Of a stretch of 64,000 bases of DNA, positions 34,309 to 44,083 are shown piece after piece. The position numbers and the translations under genes were made by a program. Origin of the DNA: DASYLJ01 sp964432595 (GTDB taxonomy: Bacteria > Desulfobacterota > Binatia > DP-6); the NCBI GenBank assembly GCA_964432595.1, contig CAYSOF010000001.1:1-64000 (forward strand). The letters run 5' to 3'. The stretch's first letter is position 1. Every line of letters begins with the position of its first letter. The notes under the pieces were generated by a model. It had not been told where the DNA came from. It saw nothing but the letters and a program-made list of their open reading frames with translations, and made no database searches.

Positions 34309-35184
34309 CTATCCCTCGGCCTGGTCCAGGAGCGACGCGATGTCGGCCTCGCCGACGTCGTACCGCTCCGCGCAGAACTCGCAGACGACCTCGGCGCGAC
34401 GGTCGCCGGCCAGCACGTCGGCCAGCTCGGCGCGGCCCATCGCGGCGATGGCGCCGAGCGCGCGCTGCGGGCTGCAGCGACAGTGGAACCGCACCGGCCG
34501 CTCGTCGAGCGGCGGTTTTCCGTCGTCGAGCAACGCCGCGAGGATGTCCGCCGGCCGCATGCCGCACCGCACCATGTCGCTCGGCGGCTGCAGCGTCTCG
34601 ACGCGCGCGGCGATGCGATCGAGCGCCGCGGGATCGGCGCCCGGCAGCGACTGGACGAGCCAGCCCCCTGCGGCCACGACCCGGCCCTCGGCGTCGACGA
34701 AGACGCCGACGCCCACCGCGGACGCCGTCTGCTCGGACGCGACGAGGTAGCTCGCCAGGTCCTCGCCGATCTCGCCCGTGACGAGCGGCACGACGCTGCG
34801 GTAGAGCGACCCGCCGGCCAGCGGCACGCGCATCACGCAGAGCACCCCGCGGCCGAGCGCGCCGCCGACGTCGAGCTTGCCGGCGCGGGGCGGCACGTGC
34901 GTCTGCGGTCGGTACACGAAGCCGCGCGCGTCGCCGTCGGGCGTGGCGTCCGCGAGGACGCCGCGGAGCGGCCCGTCGCCGCTCAGCTCCAGCGACAAGC
35001 GCTCGTCGCGCTTGATGGTGGACGCCAGCAGCAGCGCGCCGGTCAGCGTGCGCCCGAGCGCCGCGGTCGCGGTGGGCAGCGTCCCATGCCGGCGCTGCGC
35101 CTCGCCGACCAGGTCCGTGGTCACGGCCGCGATCGCCCGCACCGATCCGTCGTCGGACACGGTGCGCGCCAGCGTGTCAGCCAC
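34309..35184 (-). CDS. hslO: Hsp33 redox-regulated chaperone
   Basis: 291 residues. Hsp33 is a cytoplasmic holdase switched on when oxidation releases zinc from four cysteines. They are here as 'FHCRCSP' and 'VVCEFCAERYD' (CxC and CxxC) near the C-terminus. The N-terminal domain shows 'ATAALGRTLTGALLLAS', 'LSLELSGDGPLRGVLADA' and 'GEIGEDLASYLVASEQTASA'. The start overlaps the end of dsbD by 8 bp, so the two are in one operon: a thiol-redox pair acting on opposite sides of the membrane. Confidence 0.94.
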   Translation of the reverse strand: MADTLARTVSDDGSVRAIAAVTTDLVGEAQRRHGTLPTATAALGRTLTGALLLASTIKRDERLSLELSGDGPLRGVLADATPDGDARGFVYRPQTHVPPRAGKLDVGGALGRGVLCVMRVPLAGGSLYRSVVPLVTGEIGEDLASYLVASEQTASAVGVGVFVDAEGRVVAAGGWLVQSLPGADPAALDRIAARVETLQPPSDMVRCGMRPADILAALLDDGKPPLDERPVRFHCRCSPQRALGAIAAMGRAELADVLAGDRRAEVVCEFCAERYDVGEADIASLLDQAEG

Positions 35185-36847
35185 GCTCCGGCGCTCCGGC
35201 CGCGGCGTGCAGGGCGTCGAGCAGCTCCGCCGCCGGCACGAAGCCGACGAATCGGCGCTTCTCCGTGCCGTCCGGGCCGAGCAGCACGTAGGTGGGCACG
35301 CCCGGCACGGTGTAGCGCTGCATCAGCGCCTCGGCGGCCGCGTCCTGCTCGGTGACGTCGGCGAGCAGGTTGGTGAACGCGCGCGACGCCTCCACCACGT
35401 CGGGATCGCGGAAGGTCGTGCGTTCCATCTCGCGGCACGGCAGGCACCACTCGGCCTGGAAGTCGATCAGGACGGGACGGCCGGCGGCGGTCGCCGCCTT
35501 CAGCGCGTCGTCGGAGTACGGCGTCCACACCATGGGGCTCGCCGTCTCGGCGACGAGGAGACCGCTCAGGCCGAACACGACGACGGCCGCGCCGGCGGCG
35601 CCGCGCACGAGCCGCGCGAACGGCGTGCCGATGGCGCCGACGAAGCCCAGCACGATACCGGCCGCCGCGAGCAGCACGGCCCACGCGACGCGGACCGCCG
35701 TCGCCGGAAGCAGCGGCGTCGCGAAGTAGAGCGCGAGCCCGAGGAGCAGGAAGCCGAACAGCCACTCCATCCAGCCCAGCCAGGCGCCGCCGCGCGGCAA
35801 GCGGCGCAGGCGCCCCGCGACGAGCGCCAGGCCGACGTATGGCAGGCCGAGCCCGAGGCCGAGCGTGAAGAACAGCGCGATCCCGAGCGCCGCCGACTGC
35901 TGCGCGCCGACGTAGAGCAGCAGCGCCGCGACGATGGGTCCGATGCACGGCGCGCCGACGACGCCCATGGTCGCGCCCATGAAGAATGCGCCGAGCGCGC
36001 CCTCACCCGACTGCCCCGCCCACTGCATCAACCGGTTCGGCATGCGGATCTGGTAGAGGCCGAAGTTGCTCAGCGCGAGCGCCACCATCAGCAGCGCGAT
36101 CCCGCCGAGCACGAGCGGCTGCTGCAGCGCCGCGCCGAAGAGCGAGCCGGTGAGCGCCGCGGTGGCGCCCAGCGCGGAGAACGTGATGCAGATGCCGAGC
36201 ACGTAAACGAGCGCGTGCCACACCGCGCGCGCGCTGTCGTCGCCGCTGCGGCCGCCGAAGAACGCGACCGTCACCGAGACCATCGGGTACACGCACGGCG
36301 TCAGGTTCAGCGCGAGGCCGAGGACCGCGACCCACAGGAACGTGACGCCCCAGCCCCAGCGGGCGACGAAGTCGGCCACCTCGTCCGCGCCGCCGACCGA
36401 CGCCCGCGCGACCTCCTGCTGGGCGACCAGCTCGACGGTCTTCGGCGGCAGGCACGTCGTGTCGTCGCAGGCCTGATAGCGCAGCTTGGCGCGGAGCGGC
36501 GGCGCATCGGGCGCCGCGGTGCCGGAAAGCTTCGCGGTGAGGCGCACCGTGCCCTCGTACAGCGCCATCGCCTTGCCGCCCGAGAACGCGAGCACGCGGT
36601 CGACGGGCGCCGGGTACTGCACCGGTCCCGCGGTCACGCCGGGCGGCGGCTGCAGCTCGAGGGACGTCGGGATCAGGTAGTCCTCGTGCGGCTCGTGCGA
36701 GTTGACGTGCCACCCGGGCGCGATCGTCATCTCGACGACCGCTTCGGTGGACGTCGGACGCAGGCGCGCGACGACGGGGTCGGCGACGGCGTGCGCCAGC
36801 GCCGGGAGCAGCGCCAGCAGGATGGTGGCGAGCAGTGTCGGACGCAC
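35177..36847 (-). CDS. dsbD: Thiol:disulfide interchange protein DsbD
   Basis: 556 residues from GTG 36847 (GAGG 4 nt upstream, good signal peptide; the frame is open upstream without meaning). DsbD carries electrons from cytoplasmic thioredoxin to the periplasm. All three Cys pairs are visible: N-terminal immunoglobulin-like domain 'CDDTTCLPP' (~129), membrane domain 'NLTPCVYPM' (~186) and 'GAPCIGP' (~301), and the C-terminal thioredoxin-fold 'EWCLPCREM' (~469). About eight membrane helices lie between. It feeds DsbC/DsbG-type isomerases and other periplasmic reductants, which fits the many Cys-rich exported proteins here. Operon with hslO. Confidence 0.94.
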   Translation of the reverse strand: MRPTLLATILLALLPALAHAVADPVVARLRPTSTEAVVEMTIAPGWHVNSHEPHEDYLIPTSLELQPPPGVTAGPVQYPAPVDRVLAFSGGKAMALYEGTVRLTAKLSGTAAPDAPPLRAKLRYQACDDTTCLPPKTVELVAQQEVARASVGGADEVADFVARWGWGVTFLWVAVLGLALNLTPCVYPMVSVTVAFFGGRSGDDSARAVWHALVYVLGICITFSALGATAALTGSLFGAALQQPLVLGGIALLMVALALSNFGLYQIRMPNRLMQWAGQSGEGALGAFFMGATMGVVGAPCIGPIVAALLLYVGAQQSAALGIALFFTLGLGLGLPYVGLALVAGRLRRLPRGGAWLGWMEWLFGFLLLGLALYFATPLLPATAVRVAWAVLLAAAGIVLGFVGAIGTPFARLVRGAAGAAVVVFGLSGLLVAETASPMVWTPYSDDALKAATAAGRPVLIDFQAEWCLPCREMERTTFRDPDVVEASRAFTNLLADVTEQDAAAEALMQRYTVPGVPTYVLLGPDGTEKRRFVGFVPAAELLDALHAAAGAPERG

Positions 36848-36858
36848 GAAACCTCGCG

Positions 36859-38052
<1,194 letters not shown>

Positions 38053-38140
38053 CGACGCGGAGCATAACCGCGGGGTCTGACGGACGCCAGAGGCGGGAAA
38101 TTCGTTGCCGCCCGCCCGGAGCGCGTGTTAGCGCACCCCC

Positions 38141-39370
38141 ATGCGAACTGCCGCGTGGCTGGCCCTCGTGATCCTCGCAGGTGCGACCTCCGTGCATGCG
38201 CTGTCCCAGGCCGACGTCGACAAGGCGGCGTCGGGCGCCACACGCGGGCTGCGCTCGGTGACGAAGCGGCTCTCGAGCCCGGCGTTCGGCGGCCGCGACA
38301 ACGGCACGCCGTTCTCGGACCGCACGCAGCGCGAGCTCATCAAGCGCCTGCGCCGGCTCGGGCCGGGCCTTGCGGCGGGCGCACCGGACGACGAGGCCTA
38401 CCGCCAGCCGTTCGTCGCCAACGGGCAGATGGGCACGAACCTGTTCGCCGTCATCCCGGGCGCCGAGCTGCCGAACGAGTACGTGCTCGTCGGCGGCCAC
38501 TACGATCATCTCGGCTACCGCAGCAACGCCGCGGGCGACTGCTCGCGGAATCGCGTGCCGGGCACGGGGCTCTGTGCCGGCGCCACGGACAACGCGGCGG
38601 GCTCGGCCATCGTCCTCGCCGTCGGCAAGGCGATCCGAAAGCTGCCGACGCCGCCGAAGCGTTCGATCATCCTGGCGCTGTGGGACATGGAGGAGGACGG
38701 TCTCGCGGGCTCGCTGCACTACGTGAACAACCCGCTCGTGCCGCTCGCGCAGACTGTCGGCTACGTGAACCTCGATCTCCTGGGGGCGAACCTGCTGCCG
38801 TCGCTGAACCGCACGAGCTTCGCCGTCGGCGCCGAGACCGGCGGCAGCGCGTTCAGCGCGTTCGTCGCGGACGCGGTCGCCGCCGAGGGCCTGAACACGC
38901 TGCCGGTGAGCTACATCTTCGGCGAGCTGCGCAGCGACTACGCCAACCTCGTGAACGCCGGTGTCCCGACGGTCTTCTTCGGCGACTCGAGCTACCCGTG
39001 CTACCACTCGACGGGCGACACCTTCGACAAGGTCGACGTGAAGAAGCTGCAGTCGCAGAGCCGCATCGCCTTCCGCGTGACGATGGCGCTCTCCGAAGCG
39101 GCCCAACGTCCGCCGTTCCGCGGCCCGGATCCCGCGCTCGCGGTCTACCAGGACGCGCTGTCGCTGCTCGACGTCTTCGGCCGCGCGCAGGTCGACCTGC
39201 ACCTCTTCCCGGTGATGGACCAGCTCGTGATCCAGCAGACCTACGCCGACCTCCAGGAGATCGTGCAGGCGGGCCCCGACGCCTTCGACAACGACGCCAT
39301 CATCACGCTGCTGAACGCCGCCCTCCAAGGCATCGGCGCAGTGACGCGCCTCCCTTGCCAAAAGTTCTAA
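38141..39370 (+). CDS. Secreted M28-family zinc aminopeptidase-like protein
   Basis: 409 residues with a signal peptide (WLALVILAGATSVHA). Co-catalytic zinc ligands of the M28 fold are present: His/Asp in 'LVGGHYDHLGY', Asp in 'CAGATDNAAGSAIVL', Glu-Glu in 'LWDMEEDGLAGSLHY', Asp in 'YVNLDLLGANLL', and His in 'YPCYHSTGDTFDKVD'. It probably trims peptides outside the cytoplasm. The C-terminal ~100 residues are an extra helical region after the peptidase fold. It is divergent from the RibBA-like gene, with 88 bp between starts. Confidence 0.9.
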   Translation: MRTAAWLALVILAGATSVHALSQADVDKAASGATRGLRSVTKRLSSPAFGGRDNGTPFSDRTQRELIKRLRRLGPGLAAGAPDDEAYRQPFVANGQMGTNLFAVIPGAELPNEYVLVGGHYDHLGYRSNAAGDCSRNRVPGTGLCAGATDNAAGSAIVLAVGKAIRKLPTPPKRSIILALWDMEEDGLAGSLHYVNNPLVPLAQTVGYVNLDLLGANLLPSLNRTSFAVGAETGGSAFSAFVADAVAAEGLNTLPVSYIFGELRSDYANLVNAGVPTVFFGDSSYPCYHSTGDTFDKVDVKKLQSQSRIAFRVTMALSEAAQRPPFRGPDPALAVYQDALSLLDVFGRAQVDLHLFPVMDQLVIQQTYADLQEIVQAGPDAFDNDAIITLLNAALQGIGAVTRLPCQKF

Positions 39371-39386
39371 AGCGTTCGTGCCACGC

Positions 39387-39416
39387 ATGTCGCGCCGGCT
39401 TCGCCGGCCGCGACAT
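39387..39416. repeat. Hairpin repeat, copy 2
   Basis: Same 30-nt hairpin as at 30288-30317, with T and A replacing C and G at the fourth base pair, so pairing is kept. Again followed by ACCG, and located 16 bp after a plus-strand stop codon. Confidence 0.75.
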
Positions 39417-39452
39417 ACCGGTCGCGCGAAAACGCCCGTTACAGCGAACGAC

Positions 39453-39479
39453 CCGACCGACGCCGAAGGCGTCGGTCGG
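39453..39479. terminator. Bidirectional hairpin between the M28 peptidase gene and glmS
   Basis: CCGACCGACGCC (39453-39464), loop GAA, and GGCGTCGGTCGG (39468-39479) form a perfect 12-bp stem between convergent genes. It could terminate both. No T tract. Confidence 0.6.
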
Positions 39480-39496
39480 CTTAGTCGTCGGGTCGG

Positions 39497-41323
39497 CTAC
39501 TCCACCGTGACCGACTTCGCGAGATTGCGCGGCTGATCGACGTCGGTACCGCGGTACACGGCGACGTGGTACGCGAGCAGCTGGAGCGGGATCGTCAGCA
39601 GGATCGGCGTGAGCAGCTCGTTCGTCTTCGGGACGGTGAGCACCTCCCACGCGACGTCCTCGAGGTCCTCGGTGCGCTCGTCGGTGACGACGATGATGCG
39701 CCCGCCGCGCGACTCCACTTCCTTCAGGTTCGAGAGCGTCTTCTGGAAGACGGCGTCGTGCGGGATCAGGACGACGACCGGCAGCTCCTCGTTGATGAGC
39801 GCGATCGGGCCGTGTTTCATCTCGCCCGCGGGATAGCCCTCGGCGTGGATGTAGGAGATCTCCTTCAGCTTGAGCGCGCCCTCGAGCGCCACCGGGTAGT
39901 TCACGCCGCGGCCGAGATAGAGGATATCGCTCACCTGGCCGTACTTCTTCGCCACGCGCTCGAGCATCTTCTCGCGCGACAGCACGTCCTTCACGGCGGC
40001 GGGCAGCCCGACCAGATCGCTGACGAGCTGGCGGCCGCGGTCCGCGTCGATCACGCCGCGGCGGCGGCCGAGGTGGATCGCGAGCAGGTAGAGCGCCGTC
40101 AGCTGCGTCGTGAACGCCTTCGTGCTGGCGACGCTGATCTCCGGACCCGCGTGCGTGTAGAGCACGGCGCTCGCGCGTCGCGCGATCGACGAGTCGACGA
40201 CGTTGCACACGGCGAGCACCGGCGTGTTGCGCTCGCGTCCCGCCTCGACCGCGGCGAGCGTATCGGCCGTCTCGCCCGACTGCGACACGACGATGAGCAG
40301 CGTCTTCTCGTCGAGGATCGGGTCGCGGTAGCGGAACTCGCTGCCGTAGTCGACCTCGCACGGGATGCCGGCGAGCCGCTCGAGCAGGAACTTGCCGACG
40401 AGGCACGCGTGCCATGCGGTGCCGCACGCGACGAACACGCAGCGCTCGATGTCGGTCGGGATGTTGTCCGTCACCTCGACGTCGAGCTGGACGTCGCCTT
40501 CCTCCTGCAGGATGCGGCCGCGCATCGTGTCGATGATGGCCTGCGGCTGCTCGTGGATCTCCTTCAGGAGAAAGTGCTTGAAGCCGCCCTTCTGCGCGGT
40601 GACCGCGTCCCACTGGACGATCTTCGGCGCGCGCTCGACCGGCGTGCCGTCGAAGCGCGTGATCGTCGCCTTGTCGGCGGTGACGTCGACGACCTCGCCG
40701 TCCTCGAGGAAGACGACCTTGCGCGTGTGCTCGAGCATCGCCGGGATGTCCGACGCGACGAAGTTCTCGCCCTCGCCCAGACCGAGGACGATGGGCGTGG
40801 CGCTCTTCGCGGCGACGAGACGCGTCGGCTCGCTCTCGGACAGCACGACGATGGCGTACGAGCCCTCGAGCTTCGCGATGGCGCGGCGCGTGGCCTCGGC
40901 GAGGCCGCAGCCTTCCTCGACGAACTCCTCGATGAGGTGCGAGATGACCTCGGTGTCCGTCTCCGAGAGCATCTTCCGGCCGCGCTTCGTCAGCGCTGCG
41001 CGGATCTCGAGATAGTTCTCGATGATGCCGTTGTGGATGACGACGACGCGCCCGGCGCGATGCGGATGCGCGTTCGCCTCCGACGGCCGGCCGTGCGTGG
41101 CCCAGCGCGTGTGGCCGATGCCCGGCGTGCCGCGCAGCGGCTGCTCGCGCAGGAGGCCTTCGAGGTTGTCGAGCTTGCCGACCGTGCGACGCACGTCGAC
41201 CTTCCCATCGTGATAGCAGGCGAGGCCCGCCGAATCGTAGCCGCGGTACTCGAGCTTCCGCAGCCCGGAAAGCAGGATCGGGGTCGCTTCGCGAGGGCCG
41301 ACGTATCCGACGATGCCGCACAT
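39497..41323 (-). CDS. glmS: Glucosamine-6-phosphate synthase (glutamine-hydrolysing)
   Basis: 608 residues. It makes glucosamine-6-phosphate from fructose-6-phosphate and glutamine. Cys2 of 'MCGIVGYVG' is the glutaminase nucleophile; 'GHTRWATHGRPSEANAHPH' and 'HNGIIENY' complete the N-terminal domain. Two SIS isomerase domains follow ('FVACGTAWHACLVGKFLLER', 'SQSGETADTLAAVE', 'LGRGVNYPVALEGALKLKE', 'EGYPAGEMKHGPIALI') and the protein ends 'LAKSVTVE'. It starts 3 bp after glmU in the same operon, so UDP-GlcNAc synthesis is encoded together. No glmS ribozyme-like leader is seen. Confidence 0.96.
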   Translation of the reverse strand: MCGIVGYVGPREATPILLSGLRKLEYRGYDSAGLACYHDGKVDVRRTVGKLDNLEGLLREQPLRGTPGIGHTRWATHGRPSEANAHPHRAGRVVVIHNGIIENYLEIRAALTKRGRKMLSETDTEVISHLIEEFVEEGCGLAEATRRAIAKLEGSYAIVVLSESEPTRLVAAKSATPIVLGLGEGENFVASDIPAMLEHTRKVVFLEDGEVVDVTADKATITRFDGTPVERAPKIVQWDAVTAQKGGFKHFLLKEIHEQPQAIIDTMRGRILQEEGDVQLDVEVTDNIPTDIERCVFVACGTAWHACLVGKFLLERLAGIPCEVDYGSEFRYRDPILDEKTLLIVVSQSGETADTLAAVEAGRERNTPVLAVCNVVDSSIARRASAVLYTHAGPEISVASTKAFTTQLTALYLLAIHLGRRRGVIDADRGRQLVSDLVGLPAAVKDVLSREKMLERVAKKYGQVSDILYLGRGVNYPVALEGALKLKEISYIHAEGYPAGEMKHGPIALINEELPVVVLIPHDAVFQKTLSNLKEVESRGGRIIVVTDERTEDLEDVAWEVLTVPKTNELLTPILLTIPLQLLAYHVAVYRGTDVDQPRNLAKSVTVE

Positions 41324-41326
41324 GGT

Positions 41327-42889
41327 TCAGCGTCTCCGTCGCGACGCTTTCGCCCGGGGCTTTGCCTTGGGCTTCTGCTTCGCGACCTTGGCGCGCGGAC
41401 GCGCCGTCTGGCGCGCGGGAGCCTTCGCCGCCGCACGTGGGGATTTTTTCGCGGGCTTCGCCGGTTTCGGCGCGGGCGCCGGCGCGACGCCCTTCGCGAT
41501 CGCGCGACGGCGCGCCGTCCAGCCCTCGATGAAACGGACCGGCGTCCGGCTGACGGCGAGCGCGCCCTCGGGCACGTCCTTGGTCACCGTGGTGCCGGCG
41601 CCGACGTAGGCGTCGTCGCCGACCGTGACCGGCGCGACGAGCTGCGTGTCGCTGCCGATCTGCACGCGCGCGCCGATCGTCGTCTTGTACTTCTTGAAGC
41701 CGTCGTAGTTGCACGTGATGGTGCCGGCGCCGACGTTGGTGTCCGGACCGATCTCGCAGTCGCCGAGATAGGTCAGGTGGTTCGCCTTCGTGCCCGCACC
41801 GACGACCGCCTTCTTGGTCTCGACGAAGTTGCCGATGTGCACGCGCTCGGCGAGCTGCGTGCCCGGCCGCAGACGCGCGAACGGACCGATGATGGCGTCG
41901 CGACCGATCTCGGCCTCCTCGACGACGCAGCCGAAGCGCAGGTGCACGCCGTCGGCCAGCACCGCGTCGTTCAGCCACGACGTCCCGTCGAGCCGACACC
42001 CGCTGCCGACGCGCGTCCTGCCGCGCATCGTGACGTTCGGGCCGACGACGGTGTCCGGACCGATCGTCGCGTCGGGACCGATGTAGGCCGTCGCCGGGTC
42101 CTCGAAGGTGACGCCCGCGGCCATCAGGCGCTCCACCGTCTCCGCTCGCAGCCGCGTCTCCATGCGCGCCAGCTCCACTCGCGTGTTGATGCCGGCGGCC
42201 TCGTCGGGATCGTCGAGCTCGACCGTCTCGACCCGCTTCCCCGCCTGCGCCGCCAGGCCCACGACGTCGGTCAGGTAGAACTCCCCCTGCGCATTGTCGG
42301 ACCGCAGCTCGGCGAGCAACGGCAGCAGCACCTCGGCACGTACACAGTAGAAACCAGGGTTGACTTCGGTGATCGCCCGCTCGGCCTCGGTGGCGTCTTT
42401 CTGCTCGACGATGCCGCGCACCCGACCATCAGGCTCGCGGACGATCCTGCCATAGCCCGTCGGATCTGAAAAACGCATCGTGAGCATCGTGAGGTCGGCG
42501 TGCCGGTCTCGATGGGTATCGACGAGACGGCGCAACGATTCGGGTCGGATCAGCGGCGCGTCGCCGTAGAGGATGACGACGTCGCCGTCGAAGCCCTCGA
42601 GCGCGGGCACGGCGCAGCGGACGGCGTGGCCCGTCCCGCGCTGCTCCGCCTGGAGGGCGGTCCGCATCCCGCGCAGGCTCGACGCCTCGGCCGCCGCCCT
42701 GACGGCGTCGGCCTGATGCCCGACGACGACCACGACCCGCTCGGGATCGAGCGTCCCGACGGCCGCCAGCGGGTAGCGCAGCAGCGGCCGCCCCCCGAGC
42801 TCGTGCAGCACCTTCGCGCGCTTCGAGCGCATGCGGGTCCCCAGCCCCGCCGCCAGTACGACGACCCCCAGCAAACCCGCGTCCGTCAC
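41327..42889 (-). CDS. glmU: Bifunctional GlmU with Lys/Arg/Ala/Pro-rich tail
   Basis: About 520 residues from GTG 42889; GTG 42907 is an alternative and neither has a good ribosome-binding site. The N-terminal uridyltransferase has 'VVLAAGLGTRMRSKRAKVLH', 'QAEQRGTGHAV' and 'ILYGDAPLI'. The C-terminal left-handed beta-helix acetyltransferase has hexapeptide repeats ('YIGPDATIGPDTVVGPNVTM'), 'NFVETKKAVVGAGTKANHLT' and 'GAGTITCNYDGFKKYKT'. It makes UDP-GlcNAc from glucosamine-1-phosphate. Unusually, ~55 C-terminal residues after 'TARRRAIAKG' form a histone-like tail rich in AKP, KAPAR and RRRR. Operon with glmS. Confidence 0.94.
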   Translation of the reverse strand: MTDAGLLGVVVLAAGLGTRMRSKRAKVLHELGGRPLLRYPLAAVGTLDPERVVVVVGHQADAVRAAAEASSLRGMRTALQAEQRGTGHAVRCAVPALEGFDGDVVILYGDAPLIRPESLRRLVDTHRDRHADLTMLTMRFSDPTGYGRIVREPDGRVRGIVEQKDATEAERAITEVNPGFYCVRAEVLLPLLAELRSDNAQGEFYLTDVVGLAAQAGKRVETVELDDPDEAAGINTRVELARMETRLRAETVERLMAAGVTFEDPATAYIGPDATIGPDTVVGPNVTMRGRTRVGSGCRLDGTSWLNDAVLADGVHLRFGCVVEEAEIGRDAIIGPFARLRPGTQLAERVHIGNFVETKKAVVGAGTKANHLTYLGDCEIGPDTNVGAGTITCNYDGFKKYKTTIGARVQIGSDTQLVAPVTVGDDAYVGAGTTVTKDVPEGALAVSRTPVRFIEGWTARRRAIAKGVAPAPAPKPAKPAKKSPRAAAKAPARQTARPRAKVAKQKPKAKPRAKASRRRR

Positions 42890-42916
42890 GGTCGCGGCGC
42901 GTATCACATTCGGATG

Positions 42917-42936
42917 CCCGGCGCATATGCGCCGGG
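42917..42936. promoter_or_regulatory. 20-bp perfect palindrome between glmU and the L,D-transpeptidase
   Basis: CCCGGCGCATATGCGCCGGG, without spacer, in the 90-bp gap between two divergent cell-wall genes. A dimeric regulator site is plausible. Confidence 0.45.
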
Positions 42937-42942
42937 AGCCGC

Positions 42943-42970
42943 TTGATCGCGCCCGACGCAGGGTTAAGAT
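42943..42970 (+). promoter_or_regulatory. Candidate sigma-70 promoter of the L,D-transpeptidase gene
   Basis: TTGATC (42943-42948), a 16-bp spacer and TAAGAT (42965-42970). Transcription would begin about 3 nt before the ATG at 42980, and no Shine-Dalgarno is present, so a near-leaderless mRNA is possible. Confidence 0.35.
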
Positions 42971-42979
42971 GCGCCCGCG

Positions 42980-43588
42980 ATGAGTGCTCCTCGGCTGGCG
43001 GCGGTGGTGGTGGCGCTGGGGATCGCGGGTGCCCTGACGGGCTGCTCGGACAACTGGTTCAAGGCCAAGGTGCCGGCCAACACGGCCGGCTGGCAGCCGC
43101 CGATCGCCGACGAGGATCGGATCGACTGGGCGAAGGAGGAGCCCCTCTTCGTCGTGATCCGCAAGTCGTGCCGGCGGCTCGACGTCTACCAGTACGGCGA
43201 GCGCGTGCGCAGCTTCTCCGTCGTCTTCGGGCTCGGCGGCGACGACCGCAAGCTCTACGAGGGCGACATGCGCACGCCGCGCGGCCTGTACTCGATCGTC
43301 GAGACGCGGCCGCACGCGCGGTGGGGGCACTTCTTCCTGCTCGACTACCCGAACAACGGCGACCGCCACCGCTACTTCGCCGCGCTCGACAGCGGCGACA
43401 TCCCGAAGGGCGAGAACGGGTACGTGCCGGGCATGGGCGGGGCGGTCGGCATCCATGGGACGGACAAGCCGGACCTCAACCGGCGGGGTGTCGATTGGAC
43501 GTGGGGGTGCATCTCGCTCAGCAACCCCGACATGGATGCCCTGGCGGGGCTCGTCTCTGTCGGGACGCCCGTCTGGATCGAGGACTGA
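42980..43588 (+). CDS. L,D-transpeptidase (YkuD) lipoprotein
   Basis: 202 residues. Lipobox 'GALTGCS' (Cys about 22) marks it as a lipoprotein. The YkuD catalytic region is 'GGAVGIHGTDKPDLNRRGVD' followed by 'WTWGCISLSNPD', with His and the nucleophile Cys in the H-G...W-G-C pattern; this variant has W-T-W-G-C where many have S-x-G-C. Upstream blocks 'LFVVIRKSCRRLDVYQYGER' and 'GDMRTPRGLYSI' are typical. It cross-links peptidoglycan or attaches proteins to it in the periplasm. Divergent from glmU. Confidence 0.9.
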   Translation: MSAPRLAAVVVALGIAGALTGCSDNWFKAKVPANTAGWQPPIADEDRIDWAKEEPLFVVIRKSCRRLDVYQYGERVRSFSVVFGLGGDDRKLYEGDMRTPRGLYSIVETRPHARWGHFFLLDYPNNGDRHRYFAALDSGDIPKGENGYVPGMGGAVGIHGTDKPDLNRRGVDWTWGCISLSNPDMDALAGLVSVGTPVWIED

Positions 43589-43601
43589 GCCGGGTCTCGT
43601 C

Positions 43602-43742
43602 TGGCGGGCGGGGCCGGCCCGGTCGGGGGTCCTCCGGCTGCGCGTGGCACTCGCACGGCACCACCCCGCCCCTTTTCCCCTCCGCGCGTGCTCATGACAC
43701 GCTCGCTCGGAGGACCCCCGACCGCGCCGGCCCCGCCCGCCA
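43602..43742. repeat. 35-bp inverted repeat around a 71-bp core
   Basis: Arms 43602-43636 and 43708-43742 are reverse complements with a single mismatch (34 of 35). The arms are almost pure G/C and contain GGTCGGGGGTCCTCCG. The element fills the gap between two convergent genes. It may be a strong bidirectional terminator or a non-autonomous mobile element; no target-site duplication is evident. Confidence 0.7.
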
Positions 43743-43780
43743 CCGCACCGCGCGTCGTCGATCGGGGAGCGGGCGTCGCG

Positions 43781-44083
43781 TCAGCGCTCGCCTATGAGGT
43801 AGGTGGCGCCGGACTTGCCGGCTTCGGCGGTGTGGGACGTGCGTTTGGGGAGCATCAGGCGGTCGCCGGGGCGGAGGGTCAGCCGCCTGCCTTCGGCTCC
43901 GAAGGTGATCTCGCCTTCGATGCAGACGATGCTCTCGTCGTGGTCGTGGTGGTGCGGGGTGTAGGTTGCGCCTGCGGCATCGGTCCACTGCCAGACCGAG
44001 AAGCCCTCGCCCTCGAGCAAGGCACGCAGCTCGGCTGCTTTCGGAGCTGCCTCGCCGGACCAGGGAATGCGTTCGAGCTTCAT
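43781..44083 (-). CDS. Cupin-domain protein
   Basis: 100 residues from the ATG at 44083. It is a single small cupin barrel with metal-ligand motif 'TPHHHDHDESIVCIEGEITF' (His cluster and Glu) and the second motif 'LRPGDRLMLPKRTSHTAEAG' (His). Such proteins bind metal and small ligands, or regulate; the substrate is unknown. The ATG overlaps the stop of the upstream alpha/beta hydrolase (4 bp), so they are co-translated. Confidence 0.85.
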   Translation of the reverse strand: MKLERIPWSGEAAPKAAELRALLEGEGFSVWQWTDAAGATYTPHHHDHDESIVCIEGEITFGAEGRRLTLRPGDRLMLPKRTSHTAEAGKSGATYLIGER

